DNA from: Myxococcales bacterium UBA5297
GTDB taxonomy: Bacteria > Myxococcota > Myxococcia > Myxococcales > UBA5297
Direction: 5' to 3'
DNA: 42,784 nucleotides
Assembly: GCA_002408385.1 (NCBI GenBank)
Contig: DHSB01000199.1
Location: 3,829 to 46,612 of the forward strand
Shown: piece after piece, positions 1 to 8,021 of the stretch
How positions within the stretch are numbered: position 1 is the first letter of the stretch
Layout: each line of letters starts with the position of its first letter
Translations under genes and position numbers: made by a program
Notes under the pieces: model-generated
Seen by the model: only the letters and a program-made list of their open reading frames with translations
What the model was told of the DNA's origin: nothing
Database searches by the model: none

Positions 1-26
1 TGCCGAGTAGGTCCCCAAACCCCACT

Positions 27-89
27 CTCCCTCGGGCGCGCGAGCGCGGCTTCTGCTCGTCGCGACCTCATCAGCGCGCCCGAGGGGAG
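27..89. repeat. GC-rich inverted repeat at left edge
   Basis: A 15-base arm at 27-41 (core CCCTCGGGCGCGC) is matched by its reverse complement at 74-89 with one extra G. About 32 bases lie between the arms. It sits downstream of the leftward methyltransferase gene that ends at 175. It may be an RNA hairpin or a member of a dispersed repeat family. No T-run follows, so I do not call it a terminator. The rest of 1-174 shows nothing recognisable. Confidence 0.5.
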
Positions 90-174
90 GGGGCTTTCAC
101 AGAGTGGCGCGCGGCAAGCGAAGAGCGGACCGAAGAGGCAGCCGAGGGAATGGGGCTTTCGCCGAGGTGGCCGG

Positions 175-1344
175 CTACAGCACGCGCACCACCAAGCACT
201 TCAGGTAGCGCGTCTCGCGCACCCCGAGCGCCACCGGATGGTCGCGTCCGGCGCCGCGCCGCTCGACTATCTGCACCTGCCTGCGCGCATCGACCGCGGC
301 GCTCAGCAGGATCTCCTCGAAGTGCTCCTCGGAGATGTGGAAGGAGCAGCTCGACGAGATGAGGAAGCCGCCGGGCCGCAGGAGCTGGAAGGCCCGCAGG
401 TTGATCTCCTTGTACCCGCGCTCGGCCGCGGCAATTGCCGCCTTGTTCTTGGCGAAGGCCGGCGGGTCGAGGACCACGATGTCGTAGCGGTCGGGCGTCT
501 CGGTCTTCGCCTTGAGGAAGTCGAAGGCGTTGGCGACTTCGACCTCGAGGTTGGAGAGGCCGTTGAGCGCGGCGTTCGCGCGGATCTGCTCGGCCGCCTG
601 CCCGCTGATCTCGACGGCGGTCACCCGGTCGCAACCGCGCGCCATCTGCAGCGCGAAGCCGCCGGTGTACGAGAAGCAGTCGAGCCCTGCGCCTCTGGCG
701 TATTGGCCGGCGACCAGATGGTTCTCGCGCTGGTCGAGGAAGCTGCCGGTCTTCTGGCCGCCCATCGGATCGACCCGCAGGCGCACCTCGCCCTCGCGGT
801 ACTCGAGGTAGTCGGGCACGGTGCCGGCGAGCACGCCCTTGCGCTGCTCGAGCCCCTCGAGCAGGCGCACCTTCGCGTCGCTGCGCTCGACGATGCAGCG
901 TGGCCGCAACAGCTCCTGCACTATCGACGTGAAGAGCTCGCGCCGCGCGTCGGTGGCCTGGGCGAGGAGCTGCAGGACGACGCAGTCGCCGTAGCGGTCG
1001 GCGACGATTCCGGGCAGGAAGTCCGCCTCGCCGTGCACCAGACGCCAGGCGTCGGCCCCGGGGAAGGCGCGCTCGCGCAGCTCGAGCGCCGCGCGGAAGC
1101 GCGCGAGGAAGAAGTCGCGATCGCAGGGCACTTCCTCGAGCGTCAGCATGCGCAGCGCTATCTGGCTCTTCGACGAATAGAGCGCGCGCCCCTTGAACCA
1201 GCCCCGCTGATCGACCACGCGGACTATCTCGCCGCCGGAGAGCGGCGCGGCCTCGCGGACGAGATCGGAGCGGTAGATCCAGGGGTGGCCGGCGTTGAGC
1301 CGGTCTACGCCCCGGCGCGAGATGGTGACGGAGGGCTCGGTCAT
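175..1344 (-). CDS. rlmI: RlmI-type 23S rRNA cytosine-C5 methyltransferase
   Basis: This 389-aa class I SAM-dependent methyltransferase resembles E. coli RlmI (23S rRNA m5C1962), which has nearly the same length. The first ~75 residues (GHPWIYRSDL, GWFKGRALYS) look like the PUA RNA-binding domain. The family hallmark GGQKTGSFLDQREN is at about 195-208. SAM motif I, DCFSYTGGF, is at about 222-230, the DPPAF motif at 293-297, and an SSCSFH segment with the likely catalytic cysteine at about 331-336. The gene starts 26 bases after the stop of the co-directional MBL gene, so the two probably form an operon. No strong Shine-Dalgarno precedes this ATG, which fits translation coupled to the upstream gene. 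Family assignment is firm; the exact target base is inferred from homology. Confidence 0.88.
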   Translation of the reverse strand: MTEPSVTISRRGVDRLNAGHPWIYRSDLVREAAPLSGGEIVRVVDQRGWFKGRALYSSKSQIALRMLTLEEVPCDRDFFLARFRAALELRERAFPGADAWRLVHGEADFLPGIVADRYGDCVVLQLLAQATDARRELFTSIVQELLRPRCIVERSDAKVRLLEGLEQRKGVLAGTVPDYLEYREGEVRLRVDPMGGQKTGSFLDQRENHLVAGQYARGAGLDCFSYTGGFALQMARGCDRVTAVEISGQAAEQIRANAALNGLSNLEVEVANAFDFLKAKTETPDRYDIVVLDPPAFAKNKAAIAAAERGYKEINLRAFQLLRPGGFLISSSCSFHISEEHFEEILLSAAVDARRQVQIVERRGAGRDHPVALGVRETRYLKCLVVRVL

Positions 1345-1370
1345 GGGGCGCTGGTTTAGGGGGTCGCGCT

Positions 1371-2222
1371 TCAGAAGGCAACCGTGTCGCCAGCGACGAT
1401 CAGACCGTCCACCTCGCGCACCCGCAGCGCGGCGACCTTCGGGTCATGCTGCAGGAAGAGGATCGCCTCGTCCTCGAGCGCCTGGGCGAGCAGCATCCGC
1501 TTCTCCTCGAGCATCGTCAGCGGGTGCAGGTCGAAGGCCATCTGGAAGCTCGGCGCCAGGTGCGCGCGGGTCGGCACGAGGTCGCCGCAGAAGATCACCT
1601 GCACGCCCTCGGATTCGACACGCACGAGCTGCCCGCCGACGGTGTGACCTTCGGAGACGAGGAGATGGACGCCCTCGCACAGCTCGCACTCGCCCTCCAC
1701 CAGATGCAGGCGCCCGCTCTGCTCGAGCAACAGGAAGTTCTCGTCGATGAAGAAGGACCGGTCGCGGTCGGTGGGATGGTGCGCCCACTTCCAGTGGCGC
1801 CGCTGCAGGTGGTAGCTCGCGTTGGGGAAGGCGAGCTCCATCCGGCCGTCCGGGCGCCTAATCGTCGTGCCGCCCGCGTGGTCGAAGTGCAGGTGAGTGA
1901 GCACGACGTCGGTGATCTGCTCGCGCGAGACCCCGGCGCGGGCGAGCTCGGCGTCCAGGTTGTAGCGGCTGCGGTCGACCGCGAAGAGCACCTGCTCGGC
2001 CTTGGCCAGCTTGTCGCCGATGCCGGTGTCGACGAGCACCTTGCGCTCGCCGGTGTCGACGAGCAGGCAGCGCAACGCCAGCTCTATCCGGTTCTGCTCG
2101 TCGGGCGGATGCTCGCCCGCCCACACGGCGCGCGGGACGATGCCGAACATCGAGCCGCCGTCGAGGCGATAGAAGCCGTCGAGCACGGAGTGGAGCGTGA
2201 ACCGGCCCGCTCGAAAAGCCAT
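1371..2222 (-). CDS. MBL-fold metallo-hydrolase
   Basis: This 283-aa protein has the metallo-beta-lactamase fold signature. The zinc-binding HLHFDH motif is at 110-115, followed by AGG. Further metal ligands are in a GHTVGGQ segment and a CGDLVPT segment, with a C-terminal LQHDP stretch. The layout is like that of lactonase-type MBL hydrolases (AiiA-like or QuiP-like annotations are common), but the substrate cannot be read from the sequence. No signal peptide is visible, so it is probably cytoplasmic. The ATG has a good ribosome site (GGAAGG, about 6 bases upstream). It is the first gene of a likely two-gene leftward operon with the rRNA methyltransferase. Its start faces the rightward gene at 2318, so the gap of about 95 bases must hold two divergent promoters. 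Confidence 0.82.
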   Translation of the reverse strand: MAFRAGRFTLHSVLDGFYRLDGGSMFGIVPRAVWAGEHPPDEQNRIELALRCLLVDTGERKVLVDTGIGDKLAKAEQVLFAVDRSRYNLDAELARAGVSREQITDVVLTHLHFDHAGGTTIRRPDGRMELAFPNASYHLQRRHWKWAHHPTDRDRSFFIDENFLLLEQSGRLHLVEGECELCEGVHLLVSEGHTVGGQLVRVESEGVQVIFCGDLVPTRAHLAPSFQMAFDLHPLTMLEEKRMLLAQALEDEAILFLQHDPKVAALRVREVDGLIVAGDTVAF

Positions 2223-2228
2223 GGCACC

Positions 2229-2259
2229 TTCCGGTTCGTCGAGAGGCCGCGAGTATAAT
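2229..2259 (+). promoter_or_regulatory. Putative sigma-70 promoter with perfect -10 box
   Basis: TATAAT at 2254-2259 is a perfect -10 hexamer in a very GC-rich setting. A weak -35 candidate, TTCCGG, lies at about 2229-2234. If this box is used, transcription starts near 2266. That excludes the in-frame ATG at 2258 as a start and favours a TTG at 2318 for the downstream gene. Confidence 0.45.
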
Positions 2260-2317
2260 GGCCGAATTCCAACACCGGCAAGCAGGCCACCGCCGGTCCT
2301 CTTCGCACAGGTGCACC

Positions 2318-3130
2318 TTGGGCTACGAGCTCGTCATCCGCCCCCGCACGCCCGACCAGAACCTCGATGGCCCTGCCCTCCTCGCACGGCTGGAGGTGCT
2401 GGCGCGCGAGGGAGTGAGCGCGGAGGTCGACGCGACAGCCGAGAGTCGAGAGTCGGGAGTCGAGAGCTCAGCCGAGAGTCGAGAGCCGGTGTCTGCGAGC
2501 CCACCGGTTCATGGCGATGCGCCTGTCGAGGAATCGGTCGACGCCACGGTCGAGAGTCGAGAGCCGGTGTCTGCGACCCCACCGGCCCCTGGCCCTTCGC
2601 CTGGCGAGGAATCGGGCACGAGCTCGCCCGACGCGAAGGCTGGGGGCGCTCCGGCCGCCGATGCTCAGCCGCTTGGCGACTCTGCCCCGCCGCCGGCCCC
2701 CGCCGCCGAATCGTGGACGATTCGCAACGGCGAGGCCCGCCTGAGCGCCCGGCTCTTCCGCGTCAAGGCGGCGATCCGCGGCGCCGACTTCGAGGTGCCC
2801 TTCGGCGGCACCGAAGAGGAGTTTCGCCGGGTGGTCGCCTGTCTGCTCGACGCCGCCAAGAGCGTCGAGGGCATCGTCTTCGATCCGCAGCTCGGCAAGG
2901 AGCTGCTCGCGGCGAGCACCGACGAGGTCGTGGCGCGCTGGCGCCAGGCGCAGGTCTGGGCCGCGGACATCGCCGGCACCGCGGAGGACCACCGCGGGGT
3001 CCTCGAGTTCGCTCCTCCGCCTCCGCTCCTCACGCGCAAGGGGAAGGCCGCCCTGCTCGTCGCTGGCGGCTTCCTCGCGGTCTATTGGGTCCTGAGCGCT
3101 GTCGTCGAGCTTTTGACCGATGTGAAGTAG
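2318..3130 (+). CDS. Single-pass membrane protein of unknown function with duplicated linker
   Basis: About 270 aa if it starts at TTG 2318 (GYELVIRPRTPDQN). An in-frame ATG at 2258 would add 20 residues but overlaps a perfect -10 box. The N-terminal ~30 residues form a short folded-looking module. A low-complexity linker rich in E, S, P and A follows and contains a 26-residue tandem duplication beginning ESREPVSA. A second folded region of about 130 residues (from SWTIRNGEARL) comes next. The C-terminus has one hydrophobic helix (ALLVAGGFLAVYWVLSAVV), so the protein looks tail-anchored with its bulk in the cytoplasm. The next gene starts 25 bases downstream on the same strand. I do not recognise a family. 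Confidence 0.68.
   Translation: MGYELVIRPRTPDQNLDGPALLARLEVLAREGVSAEVDATAESRESGVESSAESREPVSASPPVHGDAPVEESVDATVESREPVSATPPAPGPSPGEESGTSSPDAKAGGAPAADAQPLGDSAPPPAPAAESWTIRNGEARLSARLFRVKAAIRGADFEVPFGGTEEEFRRVVACLLDAAKSVEGIVFDPQLGKELLAASTDEVVARWRQAQVWAADIAGTAEDHRGVLEFAPPPPLLTRKGKAALLVAGGFLAVYWVLSAVVELLTDVK
2474..2629 (+). repeat. 78-bp intragenic tandem duplication
   Basis: Two adjacent 78-bp units (2474-2551 and 2552-2629) both begin GAGAGTCGAGAGCCGGTGTC and encode related 26-residue segments. Just upstream, 2443-2473 carries shorter GAGAGTCGAGAG-type iterations. The length is a multiple of three, so the frame is kept. Confidence 0.85.
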
Positions 3131-3155
3131 TCCAACCACCGCAGGGAGGGATGCG

Positions 3156-3812
3156 ATGAACCGGATTTTCGCCCTTTGCAGCGCCTTCGCCGCTTGCAGC
3201 CTGCTCGCCTTTTCGCCCCCGTCCCGGGCCCAACCGACGATCGTGCTCAAGGTCGGCGAGTCGCACCCACTCGAGGTCGGCTCCCTCTCGCGGATCTTCG
3301 TCGACGACTCGGCGGTCATCGACGTACGCCCGCAGTCCGGCTCGACCCTGCTCATCAAGGCGCTCGCCGATGGGCGCTCGCAGCTTTGGGTCTGGAATGC
3401 CCAGGAGCGGCGCAGCAGCTACCTGGTCGTGGTCAAGGGCTCGCCGCCCGTTCCGAAAGCTCCGGACTCGGGCACGCCCGCCCCGGTCAAGATTGACGTC
3501 CTGCCCGATGGCGCCCACTGCGGCCTACCGAAGCTCCCGGAGGCCGCCCAGGCCTTCGACCAGGCGAAGCGTCTGGTCGACGAGAAGCGCATGAAGCAGG
3601 CGCGCGCGGCCCTCGAAGAGGTGCGCCAGCTCGAACCCCAGGCCTCCATCGCGCTGCTTCACCTCGGCGTCGTGCACGCCTATCTCGGCAACATCAAAAT
3701 AGCCGCGACTGCCTATCAGGCCTTCGTCGATATCTGTCCCGACCACTCCGCGGCGCCGACGGTCCGCGGAGTGCTCGCCGACTACTACAGGGAGCACGGC
3801 CGCCCGCGCTGA
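3156..3812 (+). CDS. Secreted protein: pilus-assembly N-domain plus TPR
   Basis: This 218-aa protein starts at the second of two nearby ATGs, 3156, preceded by a strong GGGAGGG ribosome site. Residues 1-26 are a Sec signal peptide ending in SRAQP. Residues ~27-95 match the short beta-rich N-terminal domain of CpaC/RcpA-type secretins (T2SS-T3SS pil_N): LKVGESHPLEVGSLSRIFV, then DVRPQSGSTLLIKAL. A proline-rich linker follows, then helical TPR-like repeats (QAKRLVDEKRMKQARAALEE; ALLHLGVVHAYLGN). The secretin barrel is absent. The protein is therefore a periplasmic N-domain/TPR fusion rather than an outer-membrane channel. It follows the membrane-anchored gene by 25 bases, and the two are probably cotranscribed and may act together. 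The partner secretion system is not visible here. Confidence 0.75.
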   Translation: MNRIFALCSAFAACSLLAFSPPSRAQPTIVLKVGESHPLEVGSLSRIFVDDSAVIDVRPQSGSTLLIKALADGRSQLWVWNAQERRSSYLVVVKGSPPVPKAPDSGTPAPVKIDVLPDGAHCGLPKLPEAAQAFDQAKRLVDEKRMKQARAALEEVRQLEPQASIALLHLGVVHAYLGNIKIAATAYQAFVDICPDHSAAPTVRGVLADYYREHGRPR

Positions 3813-3852
3813 GCCGGTTGACCGTTCTTCCACTTCGCTCGCCGGAGAAACC

Positions 3853-6027
3853 ATGCGCACCACGATCCTCACCAGTTGCCTGGCCCTCGCTTTCGCCTCC
3901 TGCTCGAGCTCGCGGGAGGCCATCAAGGAGCCTGCGAAAGTGACCCCTGTCGAAGTGAAGGCTGAGCCCCGGCGCGCCTTCCCCGAGACCCGGCGCGACG
4001 CCATCCTCGAGGCGCTCTTCGACCAGCAAGTCGCCGATCCGTATCGCTGGCTCGAGGACGAGAAGGCGCCCGAGGTGCAGGAGTGGATGCGCCTTCAAGA
4101 CAAGGCGGCGCGCGATTGGCTCGCGGCGCGCTCGGGGCGCGAGACGCTCGAGAAGCGCTTCCGCGAGCTGTTCTACGTCGACTCGATCTCCGTGCCGCAC
4201 AAGCGCGGGGGCCGGCTCTTCTACTCGCGCACGCACGCCGACAAGGAGAAGGCCATCATCTACTGGCGCGAGGGCGCCGGCGGCGAGGAGAAGGTGCTGC
4301 TCGACCCGAACCAGTGGAGCGAGGACGGCACGGTCTCCCTGGGCATCTGGACGCCGTCCTGGGACGGCAAGAAGGTCGCCTACGCGGTGCGGCCCAACGC
4401 CGCCGACGAGGCGACCCTCCACGTGCTCGACGTCGACTCGGGCGAGGTCTCCAAGCTCGACGTCATCGAGGGCGCCAAGTACGCCAGCCCGAGCTGGACG
4501 CCGGACGCCAAGGGCTTCTACTACGAGTACCTGCCGACCGACCCGTCGATCCCGGCCTCCGAGCGGCCTGGCTACACCGAGCTGCGCTTCCACGCGCTCG
4601 GCACCGACCCGAAGCAGGACCCGGTGATCCACCCGAAGACCGGCAACCCGTCCTCGTTCCTCGGCGGCGGGGTCTCGCGCGACGGCCGCTGGCTGTTCGT
4701 CTACATCCAGCGCGGCTGGAACGAGAACGACGTCTACCTGCGCGACCTGAAGAAGAAGGGCGACACCTTCCGCCCGCTCGTCCTCGGCAAGGACGCGACC
4801 TATGAGGTGAGCGCCTGGAAGAACCAGCTCTACGTCGTCACCAACGAAGGCGCTTCGAACAAGCGCGTCTTCAAGGTCGCCGCGACCAAGCCCGAGCGCG
4901 CGAATTGGAAGGAGATCGTCCCCGAGGACCCCGAGGCCGCGCTCGAGGGGATGACCATCGTCTTCGGGCAGCTCGCCCTGCTCTACATGAAGAACGCGGC
5001 CAACGAGCTGCGCGTCACCACGCTCGACGGCAAGCCGGTGCGGACAATCGCGCTGCCGGGCATCGGCTCGACCAGCCCGATCTACGGCCTGCAGGACGAC
5101 GAGGAGGCCTACTACTCCTTCAGCTCCTTCACCGTGCCGCGGCAGGTCTACAAGCTGTCGATGAAGACGGGCGCGACCGAGCTGTGGTCGGAGGTCAAGC
5201 TGCCGATCGATCCGAGCCCCTACGAGGCCGAGCAGGTCTGGTTCCCGTCGAAGGACGGCACCAAGGTCTCGATGTTCGTGGTGCGCCGCAAGGACCTGCC
5301 GTGCGACGGCTCGAACCCGACGCTGCTCTACGGCTACGGCGGCTTCAACGTCTCGATGACCCCGTGGTTCAGCTCGAGCATCTATCCGTGGCTCGAGGCG
5401 GGCGGCGTCTACGCGGTGCCCAACCTGCGCGGCGGCGGTGAGTACGGCAAGCGTTGGCACGACGCGGGCAAAGGCGCCAACAAGCAGAACGTCTTCGACG
5501 ACTACGTCGCCGCCGCCGAGTGGCTGGTCGCCAACGGCTACACGAGCCCGAAGAAGCTCGCCATCTACGGCGGCAGCAACGGCGGCCTGCTCGTCGGCGC
5601 GGCGATGACCCAGCGGCCCGAGCTCTACGGCGCGGTCGTCTGCGCGGTGCCGCTGCTCGACATGGTGCGCTACCACCTCTTCGGCAGCGGCCGCACCTGG
5701 ATCCCCGAGTACGGCACCGCGGAGAAGGAGGACGAGTTCAAGCTGCTCGTCGCCTACTCGCCCTACCACCGCACGAAGCAGGGCACGAAGTACCCCGCGC
5801 TACTGATGCTCTCGGCCGACCACGACGACCGCGTCGACCCGATGCACGCGCGCAAGTTCGTCGCCGCCATCCAGCACGACACCGCCGGCGAGGCGCCGGT
5901 GCTGCTGCGCATCGAGGCCAACGCCGGGCACTCGGGTGCCGACCAGGTGAAGAAGTCGATAGCGAAGTCGGCCGACATGTACTCGTTCCTCTTCGAGCAG
6001 CTCGGGATGACGGCGAAGACGGAGTAG
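3853..6027 (+). CDS. Prolyl oligopeptidase, lipoprotein (peptidase family S9A)
   Basis: This 724-aa serine peptidase cleaves short peptides after proline. The lipoprotein signal [17 protein letters not shown] has a lipobox ending at Cys17, so it is probably tethered in the periplasm or outer membrane. Residues ~40-460 form the beta-propeller gate, beginning with the family motif DPYRWLED near 58-65. The C-terminal alpha/beta-hydrolase domain has the nucleophile Ser575 in GGSNGG, the DHDDRV motif with the catalytic Asp near 657-662, and His693 in NAGHSGAD. The oxyanion-region motif YGYGGFNVS and the RGGGEYG loop are intact. Length is typical of the family. A GGAG ribosome site precedes the ATG. 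The gene lies 40 bases after the TPR gene and could be the last gene of that run. Secreted POPs of this type are common in myxobacteria. Confidence 0.93.
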   Translation: MRTTILTSCLALAFASCSSSREAIKEPAKVTPVEVKAEPRRAFPETRRDAILEALFDQQVADPYRWLEDEKAPEVQEWMRLQDKAARDWLAARSGRETLEKRFRELFYVDSISVPHKRGGRLFYSRTHADKEKAIIYWREGAGGEEKVLLDPNQWSEDGTVSLGIWTPSWDGKKVAYAVRPNAADEATLHVLDVDSGEVSKLDVIEGAKYASPSWTPDAKGFYYEYLPTDPSIPASERPGYTELRFHALGTDPKQDPVIHPKTGNPSSFLGGGVSRDGRWLFVYIQRGWNENDVYLRDLKKKGDTFRPLVLGKDATYEVSAWKNQLYVVTNEGASNKRVFKVAATKPERANWKEIVPEDPEAALEGMTIVFGQLALLYMKNAANELRVTTLDGKPVRTIALPGIGSTSPIYGLQDDEEAYYSFSSFTVPRQVYKLSMKTGATELWSEVKLPIDPSPYEAEQVWFPSKDGTKVSMFVVRRKDLPCDGSNPTLLYGYGGFNVSMTPWFSSSIYPWLEAGGVYAVPNLRGGGEYGKRWHDAGKGANKQNVFDDYVAAAEWLVANGYTSPKKLAIYGGSNGGLLVGAAMTQRPELYGAVVCAVPLLDMVRYHLFGSGRTWIPEYGTAEKEDEFKLLVAYSPYHRTKQGTKYPALLMLSADHDDRVDPMHARKFVAAIQHDTAGEAPVLLRIEANAGHSGADQVKKSIAKSADMYSFLFEQLGMTAKTE

Positions 6028-6143
6028 CTGGAGGTTGGAGCTCCAGCTTCGACGCAGCTCGCGATTCTGAGCGGGGTCCCGTCCTGCTCTGGCGGAGAGT
6101 GTTCCGGTTGCCCCGCGCGTCGGGGCGCCCAGCGGGGGTAGAG

Positions 6144-6421
6144 CCACCACCGCGCGAGCAAGTGAAAATCCCCTCTCCCGCGCTTGCGCGGGAAGAGGGG
6201 ATTTCGGGGAGAGGGCCGGCCGGAACCATCCGCGGAGGATCCGACGCAGGGTTGGAGGTTGGAGCTCCAGCTCCGACACAGCTGGAGGTCGGAGCTCCAG
6301 CTCCTGCCTATGTCCCATTGATCGGCCGTAGAGCCCCCGCGCGCGAGCAAGTGTAAGTCCCCTCTCCCGCGCTTGCGCGGGAAGAGGGGATTTAGGGGAG
6401 AGGGCCGGCCGCAACCATCCG
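6144..6421. repeat. Two 90-bp direct repeats each carrying a long hairpin
   Basis: The segments 6144-6232 and 6331-6421 are about 90% identical and offset by 189 bases. Each has a near-perfect hairpin, CCCCTCTCCCGCGC/TT/GCGCGGGAAGAGGGG, at 6166-6204 and 6358-6390, followed by GGGGAGAGGGCCGGCC and ACCATCCG. Between and around them sit shorter palindromes of the form GGAGGTTGGAGCTCCAGC at 6027-6048, 6253-6272 and 6281-6302. The gap 6028-6726 holds these elements. Apart from a weak promoter-like patch (TTGTCA at 6606-6611) I see no gene in it. Confidence 0.8.
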
Positions 6422-6726
6422 AGCAGAACCTCCGGCCGACTCGATGCTTGGAGCACCGAGGAACATCGCGTGCTGTCCCTTGGCAGCGTAGAGGCGACCA
6501 CCGGGAACTCGAGTCGTAAATTCGCCCTCCCACCTCGATCTGGACAGAGAACCGGGGGTTTCGAGCCCGCCAAAGCCAGGACGACCCGCCGCCCCATTTG
6601 TATTGTTGTCAACACTGGCGGTCGTAGTACTTGCAGTCGATCGCGCACCTGTGGTCTCTTCCCCTCGTTCCGCGCGCTTCCTCCGGCCATCCAGGCCTTC
6701 GCGACCGGAACGGGGAGGTCCACACC

Positions 6727-7482
6727 ATGCCGTCCAAGCTGGTCAACGCTCGCCACAAGTCCGGAGTCCTGGTCCTCGCGTCCATCTTCGAGAACAAGCC
6801 GCTCCTCGCCCGGAAGCTCTTCGAATGGCCGGGCGTCCCGCCCGAAGTGACCACTGCGTTCCTCGAGGTCCTCGGCGGCAAGCTGGAAGCCGCCGACGGC
6901 GCGATGATCGCGGCCGACTACGCCCACCTCGCCGAGCTCGACGACGACGCGCCCTTCCGCAAGCAGCGCGACGAGTCGGAGCTGAAGGCTCGCCAGGTCC
7001 TCGGCGATCTGCGCGAGACGGTCGGCTTCATCTATGGCGACGGAGCGCAACGCGACCTCGGCCTCGAGGCGCGTCCGCCCGTCGACCCCACTGCGCTCCA
7101 CTCCCTGGGCAAGATGGTCCTCGAGAGGATGTCCAACTGGACCCCGCCAGCGACTTCCCGGATCGAGGGCTACACGTTCGACAAGGCGGGCTGGACCACC
7201 AAGCTCACCGGGCAGCTCGAGCCGCTGGGCTCGGCGCTCACGTCCCTGGCGCGCGAGAAGCGCGAATCCGAAACCACCCAGCAGACGAAGAACCGCGCCA
7301 TCGAGGAGAATGACCGCATCTTTTCGCTCACTGCGACGCTGCTCAGCACGCTGCTCGAGGCCGCCGGGGAGAAGACCCTCGCGCGTCGCGTCCGCCCCTC
7401 GACCCGGCACCCGGGGCAGACGATCGAGGCGGCTGCCGAAGCCGCGACGATCGCCCCCGAGAACCCGCCTGCCGACGGGTAG
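6727..7482 (+). CDS. Unrecognised 251-aa protein upstream of a 42-bp repeat array
   Basis: The ATG at 6727 is chosen because GGGGAGG lies 7-13 bases upstream; the longer open frame from 6631 lacks this. The protein starts MPSKLVNARHKSGVLVLASI and is mostly helical. It is rich in A, E, K, L and R, with charged stretches (EKRESETTQQTKNRAIEEND) that suggest coiled coil near residues 175-205. A proline/alanine-rich C-terminus follows. There is no signal peptide, membrane segment or catalytic motif that I can name. It is a single-gene unit, because a strong terminator follows 28 bases after the stop. Beyond that terminator the same reading frame continues, after the single TAG at 7480-7482, into six 14-residue repeats. 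Base composition and codon use match the neighbours. Function unknown. Confidence 0.72.
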   Translation: MPSKLVNARHKSGVLVLASIFENKPLLARKLFEWPGVPPEVTTAFLEVLGGKLEAADGAMIAADYAHLAELDDDAPFRKQRDESELKARQVLGDLRETVGFIYGDGAQRDLGLEARPPVDPTALHSLGKMVLERMSNWTPPATSRIEGYTFDKAGWTTKLTGQLEPLGSALTSLAREKRESETTQQTKNRAIEENDRIFSLTATLLSTLLEAAGEKTLARRVRPSTRHPGQTIEAAAEAATIAPENPPADG

Positions 7483-7510
7483 CGCGTCCGAGTCCTGGAG
7501 CCGCACAGCA

Positions 7511-7544
7511 GGAGCCCGGCGAAGCCCGCCGGGCTCCTCCTCTT
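7511..7544 (+). terminator. Rho-independent terminator after the 251-aa gene
   Basis: A perfect 10-bp stem, GGAGCCCGGC (7511-7520) and GCCGGGCTCC (7528-7537), with a 7-base loop is followed by TCCTCTTT. It lies 28 bases after the stop of the unrecognised gene and before the repeat array. Confidence 0.8.
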
Positions 7545-7572
7545 TGCGGACCACTTGCTTGCTCCGCGCCTC

Positions 7573-7824
7573 GAGACGCGGCTTCCGGCGTGCAAGTCGC
7601 CTTCACAGGCGCAAAGCAGGCCCTTCGCTGGCGGAGAGTCGCCTTCTCTGGCCCTGAAACCGCGAGTTGCAGCGTGCAAGCCGGCTGTTCAGGGCCTTCA
7701 ACCGCGAGTCGCCGCCGCGAAATCGCGTTCTCAGGCCTTCGGAACGCCTGTTGACGGGGGCGAGTCGCACTTATGGACAGTCAGGACCCGACTTGCAGCC
7801 GGGAAGCCGCGGTTTCTGGCAGTC
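7573..7824 (+). repeat. Six 42-bp degenerate tandem repeats (14-residue units)
   Basis: Units lie at 7573, 7615, 7657, 7699, 7741 and 7783, each exactly 42 bp with no insertion or deletion. Pairs are roughly 55-60% identical by eye. Read in the frame of the upstream gene they encode 14-residue units such as KPRVAACKPAVQGL, QPRVAAAKSRSQAF, SRPFAGGESPSLAL and RTRLAAGKPRFLAV. The conserved core is P/T-R-V/L-x-A-C/G-K-S/P. Many differences between units are synonymous third-base changes, which suggests that this frame is, or was, translated. A TTG at 7555 could start an open frame (to 8160), but no ribosome site is visible, and the frame runs into the antisense of the DUF429-like gene. The rest of 7825-8021 shows no gene. 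Confidence 0.75.
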
Positions 7825-8021
7825 GCGGTCGGTTGGTCTGCCGGGGTGAGGTCTCGGCGGGGTCCGAGATGTGCGATGCCGAGGACACCGGGCGGTTGGT
7901 GGCGGGTTGGGAGTGTTTGCTCGGGTCCAGGTGCGGGGGTGGTCTGCCGGCGCATGGCGGCGAGCGGGACCGAGCGGAGGTGGAACGGCGAGGCGTGGCG
8001 CGCAGAAAGCACTGAAGCGGG

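Noticed and set aside
71..1381. 436-aa and 373-aa open frames covering the rRNA methyltransferase on both strands
   Set aside because: Arginine/alanine- or valine/leucine-rich translations with no motif; shadows of the high-GC gene at 175-1344.
3694..5769. 691-aa leftward open frame across the prolyl oligopeptidase
   Set aside because: Compositionally biased antisense shadow; the rightward frame has intact catalytic residues, a lipoprotein signal and a ribosome site.
7573..7824. CRISPR array
   Set aside because: Units are contiguous, degenerate and lack unique spacers; no cas genes are present.
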